This document shows, one piece after another, positions 11,675 to 23,668 of a stretch of DNA of 64,000 nt. Every line of letters starts with the position of its first letter. The stretch's first letter is position 1. Source of the DNA: Ascidia mentula. Its lineage: Eukaryota; Chordata; Ascidiacea; Phlebobranchia; Ascidiidae. The notes under the pieces were generated by a model, which saw nothing but the letters and a program-made list of their open reading frames with translations, ran no database searches and was not told the origin of the DNA. Location of the stretch: NCBI GenBank assembly GCA_947561715.1, contig OX387205.1, positions 11,289,001 through 11,353,000 of the forward strand, written 5' to 3'. The position numbers and the translations under genes were made by a program.

Positions 11675-14600
11675 ACTTGTTTGTAGTTTTGTCGATGGCA
11701 ATAGGAAAAAGGCGAAAACAACAACGTTTTTAAAGATGATTTCAAACCAATACTACACTTTTTTGCGGAATACCTCAATAACAATAATAAAGTATGTTGT
11801 AGTTTTGCACATTTAAATATTACTTTACCAGACCGTTGCAAAATGTTCTCAGAACCACAAATATTTGAGAACGCAGCAACGCCTTCCCTTGGTACAAATT
11901 CACCACTGCATGATCGTTATAACTTTAACGTTTGACGAAATGACTGCGGCAACGGGGTTGTCAATTTCACCTGTTCTTCATCGCGACACATTGGCCGCAA
12001 CAAAACCTCTTTGGTACAAATATTCGCGTCCGCCAACTTCTGCCGAAGGCCACCTTAACTCCCGTTTATATACAACCAAGGGCACGCCTACCGCGAAACC
12101 CACGTGACATTTCTTTCTCGTAACCGAACCATTGACGGCACAGACAAGCGTGTTACGGCTGGCTGATTCTACGTTGTGCGTAAGTGTGATTGTAACATGT
12201 GGTTGGGCGACGCAGCGAACTTGCGGCTTAAAAAGTCAAACAACACAGAAACCGTGCTGTGCGGGTTCGGTTGTGGCGCTGCTTGTGTGGAAAGTTATCG
12301 TGGTATTCTTCAAGATTCTTCACCTTTGTTTGTAACCGTGTTTTCGGATTTGCCAACACAAAAACACTTGCTGGCCTTACCGCAGATATTTGGGCATTCG
12401 ATGGCTTTATAAATGTTAATCTTGTTTGCAAAAACTACAAATAACAGTTTAATTTATTGCTGTTGCGACATAATTCGTTATACATTAAACCTTACTTGAA
12501 ACAAATTTTAGGTAAAGCACATACTCAGTTTCAATATTTGGATTATTTTATGTTGTTATCCGATATCATTTCGTGCTTTGACTGATAAAACGTCCCCTTT
12601 ACCGCCATCTGTCACACAAGACAAACAAACGTTTTCGATTTTAGCATTCGGCTAATAAGCCCCGTTTCATCCTAGTGTAAGATTATACCAATATATTTGA
12701 CTCAAATTATTTCAAGTAAGGTTTAATTTAGGAGATTATGTCAAAACGAAATTTTGTGGCTGCTAAAACGTATGTGTTTACAGGCACTTGTTAGGCTGCA
12801 ATTACTTTCTTTTCGCTTGGGATTCGAATCTAAACCTTTATTACGTTTTTTCTCTATGATTGGTTTATAATTTACATACTACAGTTGGTCGCCAAGGCAT
12901 TCACACATATACTGCGTTTCGTGACCTCCGGGAAGTGGCGCTAGTAAGTCGCTAGTAACCGTATATTAAAGCTGTGGTTCCGAACCGGTCAGAAGTCCCT
13001 TTCATAAAATCGTTAAGTCATCTGAGCCGCACGTAACATTCACCTGATGTTCTTGGGCGATTTAAGTTGTACAACTTGTGCAAGATAGAAGGGGTGACGT
13101 CACAATTGGCAAAGATCAGAAACCCTAAAATAATACAAAAATAGGGAAACAGGAGAAGAACAAAGTAAAAATAAATTTTAATGGGAAGACTGCTCTCGTG
13201 TTTTCACTGACCCCCTAAACTATCCAACAGACCCCTTGGGGTGCCGCGAGTATCAGTTTAGAAATCACTGAAGTAAGTTGTCCACGGGAGATTTTACGTT
13301 TGTGATTACCTTTTTCGACAAGACAACTTAAAAATACTGCATTGCGCTGTTATTTAATTACCATTCGTGCTAACTGCCAAAATTCCTAATAAAACCGCGC
13401 AGTTTTGTGGACTGATGTAGGCTAGCCGTCATTTGAGGTCGCTTCTTGAACTGAACATAGAAAGCATGTGCTTGGCGAATGTCACGTTTTCACACAATAG
13501 AATCCACAACTCTGTTGTCCAGGGGGGATACGAAACCTCCCATCGATACAACAACCATGTTCTTGTGCGTCAGTCTGTGTTACTGTGTGAAAGATGACAT
13601 TACAAAGTTCAAACCGTGTTTTACCAAGTTGCTGATGTAGGATTCCCAAAATCTTTTTCATCCGCTGAGACGGACCCCCCATTGTGATAATGACATGTAA
13701 CTGTAGTGTAACTTGGGTACACGCCCTTGTTCACGCCCCTATACTACGCGCACTCGACACATCGTCCTCGAAGAGTCGAACTTTGTCCCCTACGTTGTAT
13801 TGACTCGTGGTACAAATGTGGGCGTTCCACGAGACTGTTTGAAATACGACACCACGATGCCATTTTACCTTCCTTGCTTGCCAGGAATGTTTTGAACTGA
13901 ATGATGTTTTATCACGTTGGTCGCAAATTTTGACATTTTGTAATATTTCAAGGAAATCAAATTGGTGTGCTGTGTGGCTAATTTAACGTTAGGTGGTTTG
14001 CCTCTTGTGTAAATCCTTTCATATCTTTTTTCTCGATGATTTCCTAATTCGAGACTTAGGTCAATGTTTCAAAAATGTCACACTAGTCATGAATTCGCAT
14101 GGGATGGACGCTGTTATTTCCCCACTAAAAGGTCTTTTTCTTCAATTCACAAATACCACGCTCTATTGTTTGGCCGACAGTGTAATTAGGCACTGAGGAT
14201 TATCCCCGGTGACATAGTGACTGGCGATGAATAAACATTCCACATTCGTCCCTGGATTCCTCGAAACATTCCCATCACAGCGTGGTTAAAGGTTCTTGTC
14301 AACATTAGTTTGTTTGACTCAGGTTGCGTGCGCACTGCGCAGCATGTTTGCCGATGCAGCCGACCAGACCTGTGCATGAGGTGTTTTTGTTGCGGTCTGT
14401 TTGCAACCTGTCGAATTCGTGAAGTTATGCGTGACATTCTGAGAACCAGACGAGCATTGGAACTGTTGCTGTCCTTCCCACCCAGGTTGTAACTCTGGTT
14501 TTCTTTTACATTTTCAGCATGGGTCATTGAAATCTTGCGACACAAGAGTTTAGCCTCTGTTGCATAGTATCGACTTTTTGACGCAGGGAATGCTGTGAAC

Positions 14601-15455
14601 AACCGTTTATCCCCTGATGCCTCCTAAAATAGCAACTTTGTCACTATTTTGGTCACGATTTAGGGTGTGCCTACTTGCAGCGTTTTGCACGACGTGTGTC
14701 AGTGAGGTGTGTTGACAACAGGGTAGAGGACCCTGTTTTGAAATGTGAAACCTCGCGTGATGTTTCGAACTCTGGTTAAGTCGCAGCGTAGTATTACTTT
14801 TTCCAGAACCTTCTGCCGATATGTGGTTGATTCGTTGGACAACTTTACTACTAGATTTTGTTTTTTTGTTGAAGAAACTATTTTCAAACTGTCCCTTTGG
14901 TGTTTGTGACTAAGTCTTTTGTTTTGTACCTTGGTCACGCAGTTATAGTTGTATTTTATTCAAAAAAAATTGAATAAACCAGCCTTTTTGGTCGTTTTGA
15001 CTATATCTTTGCCTGACAACTTAGTCGAATTGTTTTCTGATAACTGCTCAGAAGCTGATAATTGGTCAGTAATACAAGTATCAACATACAAAACTTTAAT
15101 AAATAAAAACATTCAAAAGCAATGAATAAGCAAGCGAAACTCACAAAAACTTGCATTGATAAACTAATAGAAAAAAACGAAACAAGACGGAACCGCGAAG
15201 TCACAAAAATCAACGAATAATAAATAGCAAGAAACAGAAATATAAACGAACTTCGTCAGGTCAGTGTAGCAGTACCTCTCATAACGCGACATGGCTGGTG
15301 CTGTGTAATGTGTTGTCACGTGCGGTTTCAAGGTCACCATGACCTTGTATAATGTGAGCAAAAGCGCGGGATGATATTAGTGTTACGAGCAGTTTAAGCT
15401 GTAAGGTTTTTCAGTAAGATCTGGATTGGGACGCTTGGAAAAGCATTCTTGCTCC
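11675..15455. other. Unit 3 spacer
   Basis: Same content as the unit 2 spacer. A plus frame at 13713-13895 and its unit 2 equivalent (ending 8367) read RPCSRPYTTRTRHIVL and share a stop. Unit 1 carries a two-base length difference there that breaks the frame. No splice partners or start could be assigned. Confidence 0.5.
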
Positions 15456-17226
15456 TTATCTTCTGTGATCTGGATACTTATTGCAGTGATCTGTGTTCAT
15501 GTTTCCGGCTTTGAACGCTTCAAGTTGGCAGTCTCTACGCGGAGTTGTTGTTGCTCGTCTGAAAAATAACATTGGAATTATAAATTCATGTAATTGTCAA
15601 ATTGGGACAAAGTGCGAATGGATGAAAAATAAACAATGAACGAAAAGAGTATTTCTGAGTATTCGCAATATCGTAGATTTAAAAAAAAAATTCAGAAAAT
15701 CCTTGTATCTTCTCTAGCTATTAATGCTGTAAATTGTCGGGGCCTTTCCTGTCATGATTTGTCATCCTACATCTTGCGGAAATCCGGGAGGTAAGTGGGA
15801 GTTATCGCCTTCATTCCTGCCCATACTACGCCTCTATTGTCTCCAACCTCGACCCAATGAAACCACGCTGAAGAATTCACGCCCTTTTCACCCCCTGTAC
15901 TGTCTGGCTTTGCGTTGGCAACCCAAATAATTGCGGGATTCGCACCGCCTTGGATGCTTATTGTACGCAGGTGGCTAATGGCATCAATAGTGGTGTCAAA
16001 TTTGAATGCTCTGGCACTGTTTATTGCCTGACAAACATTCGCTAATTAGAGGGTGTCTTTGTTTCTGGTGTTAAACGTATGTAGCATCTTGCTCTGGTGG
16101 TCCTAGGGTCGTAGGCGTTTGACGCAGTTTCCTATTGGGTGGATCAACAGTATCATCATATTGCGCAATCACTTTCTTTGCCAAACCGAAAACCCTTATT
16201 TGGGCATTTTTATTTAAGGGGCGAATTTGAGCTCGTGAAACACCAACAAACTTTTTTGATGGTTTCAACATTCACTCCTATATTTCGTTTTTAGCACAAT
16301 AGTTTGTTTTCTAAATATTTCATTTTTCGTTTTAGTTGTTGAAATTGTATTGTTTTGCACACAATATTGCCAATGACTCGATCTTTTTAAGTGATCCCTG
16401 CACAGACTCGTCAATATGTAGCTGGCAACAAGAGGTTTGCTGAATAATGCAAAACTTCGGTAATTTACGATGCTTTTAATCAATGGAGGGTAAGAATAAT
16501 TTTTATTTTGAAATATGGTCAACTGGACTTACATGTAGAATTTGGCATCAGGCCTGTTCAGTATCTCTCTAGCTTCTGCCAATATAGTTTCAGACGAACT
16601 CCTTCTTCGCAGTACGCTGCTTTTTCTTGTGTTCCGGAGCTCCCGGAGGAAAGCGCGCTCAATGCGACGAAGGAAGGCACGCTCTTCCACATGGTGCGGT
16701 TGCAGGACTTCGATTCTAGACAAATAAAATCCTATGTTACAAACGTTAGCATTTAAAAGCACCAACCATTGAGAGGTTTAGTTAAATAAAAAGGAATTTC
16801 TGGTGTTTGGAAGATCGGTGAAAGAACAAGTTGATGTTGAGGAGATTTCTTTATTTTACTAGAAGACGGTTCACGACAGTAAAATCTTTACGACTAACAG
16901 CAAGAGTAGCACCATAATTGAGATAGTATGACACGATTGTACGTTTTTTTGCTTACAATTTCGAGATGGTTTTCAAAACGTCATTGTGACTTGATATCGT
17001 TTCTCCGCGGTCCGTTTCATGTGGTCTGTGTAAAAATGCAACATGTTTGCTTTTTTGAAAACAAAACTCATTATAAAGAACGTAAAGCTCTTTGTGGTTG
17101 ATTTTGTTAGAATTTTAAATGTATTTCTTAATTTCATTAGAACACTTACCTCGACGTAGGGGCGGTGGAGGTACACAAGACGGACGCAAAAATCAATGCA
17201 ATAACGAGGATCCAAGCTTGCTCCAT
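15456..17226 (-). CDS. Array gene C: small secreted two-cysteine protein
   Basis: Third tandem copy, 120 residues. Exon 1 is 17150-17226 (signal peptide beginning MEQAWILVIALIFASVL). Exon 2 is 16533-16715, three bases shorter at its 3' end than in A and B. Because the change is exactly one codon next to the donor, splice phase is preserved, which argues strongly that this is a translated exon. Exon 3 is 15456-15558. Its N-terminal third matches B (RATTTPRRDC) and its tail is unique (ending PDHRR). The basic cluster is RRR instead of RKR, and the segment after it is again different. The AATAAA seen next to the stop in A and B is not kept here. Confidence 0.72.
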
Positions 17227-19200
17227 ACTTGTTTGTAGTGTTGTCGATAGCAATAGGAAAAAAGGAAAAGGCGAAAACAACAACGTTTTGTAAAGGTGAT
17301 TTCAAACCAATACTAGACTTTTTTAAATGCCTGAATAACAACATTAAAGTATGTTGTAGTTTTGCACATTTAAGTATTAATTTCCCAGATCGTTGCAAAA
17401 TGTTCTCAGAACCACAAATATTTAAGAACGCAACAACGCTTTCCCTTGATACAAATACACCACTGCATGATCGTTATAACTTTTACATCTTTTTAACGTT
17501 TGTCGAAATGACTTCGGCAACGGGGTTGTCAATTGCACCTGTTCTTCATCGCGACACATTGGCCGCAACAAAACCTCTTTGGTACAAATATTCGCCCCGT
17601 TCACTGCAAACGTCCGCCAACTTCTGCCGAAGGCCACCTTAACTCCCGTTTATATACAACCAAGGGCACGCCTACCGCGAAACCCACGTGACATTTCTTT
17701 CTCGTAACCGAACCATTGACGGCACAGACAAGCGCGTTACGGCTGACTGATTTTTCGTTGCGCGTAAGTGTGATTGTAACGTGTGGTTTGATGACGCAGC
17801 GAACTTGCGTCTTGAAAGTCAAACAACACAGAAACCGTACTGTGCGGGTTCGACTGTGGCGCTGTTTCTGTGGAAAGTTTATGTAGTATTCTTCAAGATT
17901 CTCCACCTTTGTTTGTAACCGTGTCTTCTGTAGGGATTTGCCAACACAAAAATGTTCGATTGAATACGCTGGCCTTGCTGCAGATATTTGGGCATTTGAA
18001 GTCATTATAAAATTTAATCTTGTTTGCAAAATATACAAATAACAGTTTAATTGATTCATGCTCCTAGTTTAATATTTGGATTATTTTGTGTTGTTATTTG
18101 ATCGGGCTTTGACTGCTAAAACGTCCCCTTTGCCACCATCTGTCACACAAGACAAACAAACGCTTTCGATTTTAGCATTCGGCAAGTAAGCCCCGTTTCA
18201 TCCTAGTGTAAGATTATATCAATATATTAGACTCTGGTTTCATAATAAATGGAAAATAGTCTTAATTATTAAGAAATTGTGGTAGCAATTATTCACTTCT
18301 CCAATCGGACTTGTGTAGGAGTACAGGTGGTTTACAGAATCTTGTTTATGCTTGTCAAACTAAGCCGGTAAGGTCCATATCAGATTGTTGTTGGAAGATT
18401 ATCAATCGTTTTTTTTTGTAAACAAAGTTTAGTGAAACTAACTCTCATAAGAATATTTGTAACGTGCTTTGAACTTTTGTATCTCAAAAAAGGTCGCTTG
18501 TGAATAATATTGCCTATAACCAGGCCTTTACTCAGCTTATGAAAGCTGTGCTATATAATGTTTTCATTGTGTAGCCATGTATAGACCTCCGTAATGGCAT
18601 TCCCTCACGTTGCTTCGTATTTTCGAGCCAGTGAGCAACCGCGGAATATTCCAATTGATGTTTTTGAATCAAAAAATGTACCGGGTGCATCTATCCCTGC
18701 CTCTGACGTCACCCCTCACCAAGTAAGCCCACACCTTTAAGCCCTTAATGGTGAACGTCCGGATGGACAAGCGTGGGGATTACCTAGATGGAACAAATTG
18801 CACTCTTCCTTGCACTTATATTGGCCTTTCTTGATATCATCCGCATTTGTCTGTCTATTCTCCGATATCTCCAACGCACCACGTATGAATCACAAAGAAA
18901 CAAGGTCGTTGTTTCCTTATCCTATGACGTACATTGCAGATAAGAAGGGGTCCTAATATTGACGGGGCGTATCATCCACAATTGTCTGAGCATTAAACCG
19001 GACACCGTTGTCATTTAGTCATGACCCTTAAACCTGTTTGGAAATCTAAGGATTATAATTCGGCATCAAATCCCGTCGTGAGTCAATTTCACCAAGCGGC
19101 CCACGCACGTATGTGTTCACAGACACTTGTTGGCCTGCAAAAACTTTCATTAGTTTCTTTTCGCTTCGTTTAGGTTTCGAATCTAACAAACTTTCTTTAC
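17227..19200 (-). repeat. 5' flank of gene C and partial fourth repeat unit
   Basis: 17276-18200 aligns with 1-1030, 6220-7240 and 11717-12700, the stretch just upstream of each array gene. 18235-18320 and 18880-19200 align with unit 1 (about 1030-1115 and 1640-1910). The piece between differs completely from that in unit 1, implying independent insertion or replacement. Similarity stops near 19200. Several frames of 60-150 codons here are not supported by splice sites and are probably chance frames in duplicated flank. Confidence 0.8.
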
Positions 19201-19553
19201 GCTTTTCAGATTAAAAGAAACACATTTAAAGATTCGAATCTCAGTGGTTTGTTTCCATGGGTGTGGTAGAGTTACAAATAATGATTGTTTTTGCATACCA
19301 TGAGGTAACTATCGTTTAAAATGTTTTACACAAAAGTTTTTCACCTGGCAAATTGCGCTGGCACGTCGTGTTTTGTTAAATCTGTGGACGTCTATTATAA
19401 CATAAAGTTTTATCGTTTGAAGTCAAATTGAAAATAATCTTCCAAAGGCAATCAAACCGTTGTTGTTGAGATGGCAATTTGCATACCCGTTGTGCCGACG
19501 ACAAACGCGCTTGTTATGTTTATTTATACGGATTTCGAGGTTTGACGCTTGAA

Positions 19554-19711
19554 TTATCTAATGCAGTAGCAACCACAGATAGTGCGTTCGTGGGCGCACG
19601 TACCCATGTGGTCGTTTAGTAGATTTTCGCAACATCTGCAAGAAGCTGTGCTGCAAAGCGGCCTCCTTAAAGCGATCATTATCACAAACTGTTGCGCCGA
19701 TGTCCCTGCAT
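19554..19711 (-). other. Possible cysteine-rich terminal exon
   Basis: After a candidate acceptor (GTTAATGCAG) the minus strand reads an open frame with eight cysteines in about 34 residues, including CRCCENLL and CGCYCIR just before the stop. A polyadenylation-type AATAAA follows about 40 bp beyond the stop. The pattern looks like the end of a small disulfide-rich secreted protein, but I found no upstream exon of matching phase and do not recognise the family. Confidence 0.25.
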
Positions 19712-21766
19712 TAACGCACACTCCTTGTTTGTTTTGATTAAACGCTTCAAAGTTAAGGATGTGTGAGCCTTGCATGATCTGCTGCGCACGGCTCTGGGTT
19801 AATGCATATTCGTGTATATTATGTGGACGTCCATCTACTACTACTGCTGACGTGGCAAATGAAGGTTCCGCATATTTGATTTCTTGAAGGTTGCGGCACG
19901 AAAGAGTGTGACGTCACAAATATATTTGCATACCCTACGAAACATGTCGTTGATTGAGATGCGTTTTCATGCTGCAGGAGAGGGGTGCAACCGGTGGGCA
20001 ATGGGGGTCCTTGAATTTCGTTTGGTTTGAAACAGGAATTTCTACCTCAAAGGCTTGTTCTCATGAAAAAAACTATTGTTTCTCAGGGTTAATGTGATAA
20101 TGTCAGTTAATAAACAATAATAGGGCCTACACGAAATGTTCCAAATACACTTCGTTTAAACGAGGCGAGGCACTTTACGCTGTTAGTTAAAATCTCACCA
20201 ACTTGACCTTGCTATAAAAATGTCGCTGTTTTAAGATGACGACCAGAAAGTTAACAGGCCCCAGAATAGACCACCGATTTCCCGCTACCAACCACAAAAA
20301 TAGCCAATTCACCAAAAAAGCATCGAAATGCTGCCATTCAGTGCAGTGACCTGTAGATAAGATCTCGCACACCAATGATGAAAATGTGCGACACATTACG
20401 TATGATATCGTATCGTTACACCACATTGCCCCTTATCCAATGAATCATACCGAAGCAATTTTATCTACAGACTTTGTTTTTGGTGCATTTAAGACAGTCC
20501 ATTGTCTGAGGGTGACTGAGCTCCCTGTGTTTCTGTCCGTAGACATTTCAGACAGGTGCAAGTCTATAAATTCATTATCAGCTTAAAAATCTAAAAAACA
20601 CCGTTTTGACGTCATTTGTTAATTTCAAGCAACCACAGTAAATTCTGGTGGACTTGGTGATTCATACGCCCAAGACTTTATTTGCGCATTGGTGAAGCTT
20701 AACATTTTGGTGTTTTGAAACTTCCAAGTTTACGTCATCAAAAACTAATACAAGCTTGTCTTGTCCCTCACGCAATGTATTGCAATGGTTGTTGCAAATG
20801 CTTAAAATGGCGCCCCAATGGATGAAGATATTTCTGCTTTGAATAATATTAGTGTTAATCGTATAAATATTTTCAATAACATATGCAGAACTAATATCTC
20901 ACACTCTATGTCCCGGTATTTGTATCACATTATTCCTAAACTGTTTGAAGCCAATGCAGCGTAACGCATACGTCAGTTTTATGTATTTGCAAAAGTTTTG
21001 GAGAAAAAGTATTTCACAAGAATAGAAGTGAAAAACACGTACACCAAGTCTAGAAAATCATTAGAAAATTATGTCTTTTTCAAAAAGAACTGGCTTAGTA
21101 GATGTACAGAAATTCCTTGTTTGGTGGTAAAGCTTTTCAACTGCAAATTCCCAGTGCAGCTATAAGATCTTGAGCTGTGCGAACCCTTGTTATCATAGTT
21201 TCCATGCACGGCGAAGACGATCCCATACTGAAAAACAAACGTATTCAGAAACGTTAAAATAACGTTCAATAAATAAACGTTGGTATCGCAACTGGAATTG
21301 CGATTTTTTCAAAAACATTTCACAAAATGTGCAGTGAAAACTTTTGTTTTAGTCTCGGAATACGAAGCTCAGCACAACTGTACGGGTAATAACCCTGTCA
21401 GCATTGCCAGAAAAATACCAAACTGTTGATTGAAACAAGTCTATAGCGAACAAAATAAAGTGTAAATATTTTCCAAGTCGATCCACACGGATGCGAAAAT
21501 AACAGTGCAGTAAAGCGGCTCGGTGTTTCGTTGACATCGTGCCCGAAACCAACAATACGTTAGTGTTAATGACCCAAAACAAAGCTCGCGCAGTGTGCAA
21601 GTATGTTTGTTGCTGTTTACGGGGTAACTTGTGCTTGCATGAGTTGTGATAAGAACTTGTTTGTGGTCAACTGAGTGTGCTGCTGGCATCTGCAGGCAAT
21701 GTCCAACGAGAGCTAATGTTTTGATTTCGCGAAGATCCATTCCATCCCAATTTTTAAGGGAACTGT

Positions 21767-21925
21767 TTATTTTTTAGCAGCATCCTTGAAGTCAGGTGTG
21801 CTTTTGAGGTTCCTTGTTTTTCTGTATACCGTGATACAAATTCAATTATTTCTTGTTTGGCGACGCCGATAAAGTGCAAGTCATAGTTGTAATTTGTGCG
21901 ACAACCTGCCTGCAAGTGTTGCTTT
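21767..21925 (-). other. Possible terminal exon of unknown gene
   Basis: Acceptor-like ACACTTGCAG is followed on the minus strand by an open frame including AGCRTNYNYDLHFIGV and AKQEIIEFVSRYTEKQG. It ends in a stop at about 21767, next to an AATAAA. Composition is protein-like. A longer frame with an ATG begins at 22068. There is no recognised family and no confirmed partner exon. Confidence 0.22.
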
Positions 21926-22423
21926 GGACACGGCAATTGTGGATTTGTTTTGACGGGGTCTTTGCCACGTGTTGTTACGCGCCGAAAGTTTGTTGTCGAA
22001 GTCACGAAGCAAACGAGAAGGGCGCGCGGCTTTTTGACCCATAAACACTTGTTGCTGTGATGTTGCACATAACCTAAACCGATCTCTTTGTGGAGCTTAT
22101 TTCTCCCGCCTACGCCCTCAATCGAATATTATAATCCTGGCAGCAATGCATTAACGAGGAGACGATAAAGTCCGCTGTCGATATGTCGATTTAAAGGCCA
22201 CGTTGTTTCGGAGAATAGTCTACTTTAGTTGTTCCTAAGACTGATTGGCAGTTTTACAGTTCGTTTTCGTCATTGATGTGGTTCGTTTATGGCGCATAGT
22301 AGGGCGCTTGCGTTTAGCAGAATATTTTTATCTATATAGCTTTCACTTCTTCGCGTAGCTTGCGGACGTCAGTGGTTCCCTCTTTAAAGAAAACAAAGAT
22401 GTCATTAAGATATTTACGTCGCG

Positions 22424-23668
22424 TTATTGATGCTTAAAACGGAATGGCGAATGAAGGTTTACGACGGTTTTTCGGTACCATAAAAACGTCTCTTTCTGGA
22501 GAAAGTCAATGATTTGGTCGACTTCTTGCACGGCAGTTAAAGCCTTGGGGCTATGTTTACTGATGTTAGGAGCTTCGGGAAACGTTAACCGGATATTTGA
22601 TTTTCCTATCGTGAAACATGGTTTAATCCATGCTCGTGATAACATCTCTACTTGACAGGTTTCAGTTTTCGCATCATGCTGCTTCTGTTGTTTATCAAGT
22701 TTCCTCATATCCGTAAAACTATCGACACGAATCCAAAGTGGATTAAAATCCATCCTCAGAAGGCCTCAAACCGAATGTTTGAAAAAGCCTGTTTGACGAT
22801 AGCATTCAATTATTCGCCTGAGGTTCGAGTTTACTGACAAATGTATCGTTTAAAAATACCTGTCAGGTCATTTTACACATAGAAAAAAATTACCAAAGTT
22901 GTTTTTCAAAATTTAATCAGTCATAAGATATCGACCGGTGAAGTGTATTTTTGTGACATGAACTTTCGTAATACAGGCTATAGTTTGGCATACCATTTTC
23001 AAACCTTGTCATCCAATGCAACGCACAACACATACCACTAATATTTCACCAGCTAACTTTTACAATAGAAAGGTGTACTAACCGGGAAGCCAAGTGTTTT
23101 GCAAACTTCATTTTCGCCTCTTGGTCTTTAAGTTGTGATGCCATGCTCGTGAAATCCGCCATCGGGTATCGCTTTCGGACAACTTCGTGGCTCCGTTTGA
23201 GGGCGCTGGGGAGTTCATTGGTGTCGATCGTCTCGTGCTCGTCGGCTTGAATTGGGAATTGACCAATAAGGTTTAGGAGGTCTTCGTCGTTGAGGTCCGG
23301 CAACTCTCGCAATAATAAAAGGTCTTGTAGCGTGAGCTGATCTTTCATTGATTCCTTTTGGTCGGGTGCTGCATCGGTATCTGTCACAGGTCTGTGGAAG
23401 AAATAAGAAAAGTTTTAGCTGGACATTGCCATGAACAAAAATCTCTGTTGAGTGTGATTAAAGTGGGCCGTCAATAATCAAGGTTTAAACAAGAAAAATC
23501 TATTTTGTAAACCTTTTTGGGTTACAACCATAAAATAAAACATACAGATACGTTTTGCGCTACAGAATATGAAGAGTACAAAGGTTCTTACCTTGACAAA
23601 ACACCTCCGTGACACATATAAGTAACGAGGCATAAACAAAGACTGATGGAGTACAAAATTGTTGCCAT
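22424..23668 (-). CDS. Secreted prohormone-like protein with a glucagon/secretin-like segment
   Basis: Three exons, 238 residues. Exon 1 (23592-23668) encodes a signal peptide beginning MATILYSISLCLCLV and ends at GTAAGAAC. Exon 2 (23083-23391) follows acceptor TTTCTTCCACAG and ends at GTTAGT. Exon 3 (22424-22754) follows CCTTCTGAG. Both introns are phase 2. After an acidic, leucine-rich propiece comes VVRKR and then YPMADFTSMASQ, with F6, T7, S8, S11, A18, F22 and L26 when numbered from Y1. That spacing matches the glucagon/GLP-1 and GHRH peptide family without gaps, though D/E3 is missing. RKR suits proprotein convertase cleavage; the C-terminal cleavage site is unclear (LASR at the exon junction). 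Exon 3 adds 109 residues that I do not recognise. Family membership is inference. Confidence 0.7.

Larger units (their letters stand above)
1..19200. repeat. Head-to-tail tandem array of a 5.5-6.2 kb unit with a partial fourth copy
   Basis: The anchor AACAACAACGTTTT recurs in the same context at 1, 6220, 11717 and 17276. This gives units of 6219, 5497 and 5559 bp and a partial copy ending near 19200. Whole units align in order, roughly 85-95 percent identical by eye, so this is old tandem duplication and not an assembly echo. The first unit and the partial one share a segment (about 1030-1900 and 18235-19200) missing from the middle two, where it seems to have been deleted (near 7250 and 12710). 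Each full unit holds one complete minus-strand gene. The anchor lies 43-50 bp upstream of each start codon, so the left part of every unit is the 5' flank of the gene to its left. Confidence 0.93.
19201..22423. other. Intergenic stretch with two weak minus-strand exon candidates
   Basis: No complete gene seen. The two candidates at 19554-19711 and 21767-21925 are listed on their own. Other frames of 60-100 codons (for example 21441-21740 minus and 20386-20586 plus) lack splice or family support. Confidence 0.5.

Noticed and set aside
1-19200. Assembly artefact explaining the tandem units
   Set aside because: Copies differ by substitutions, indels and private insertions at many sites, which redundant assembly of one locus would not produce.
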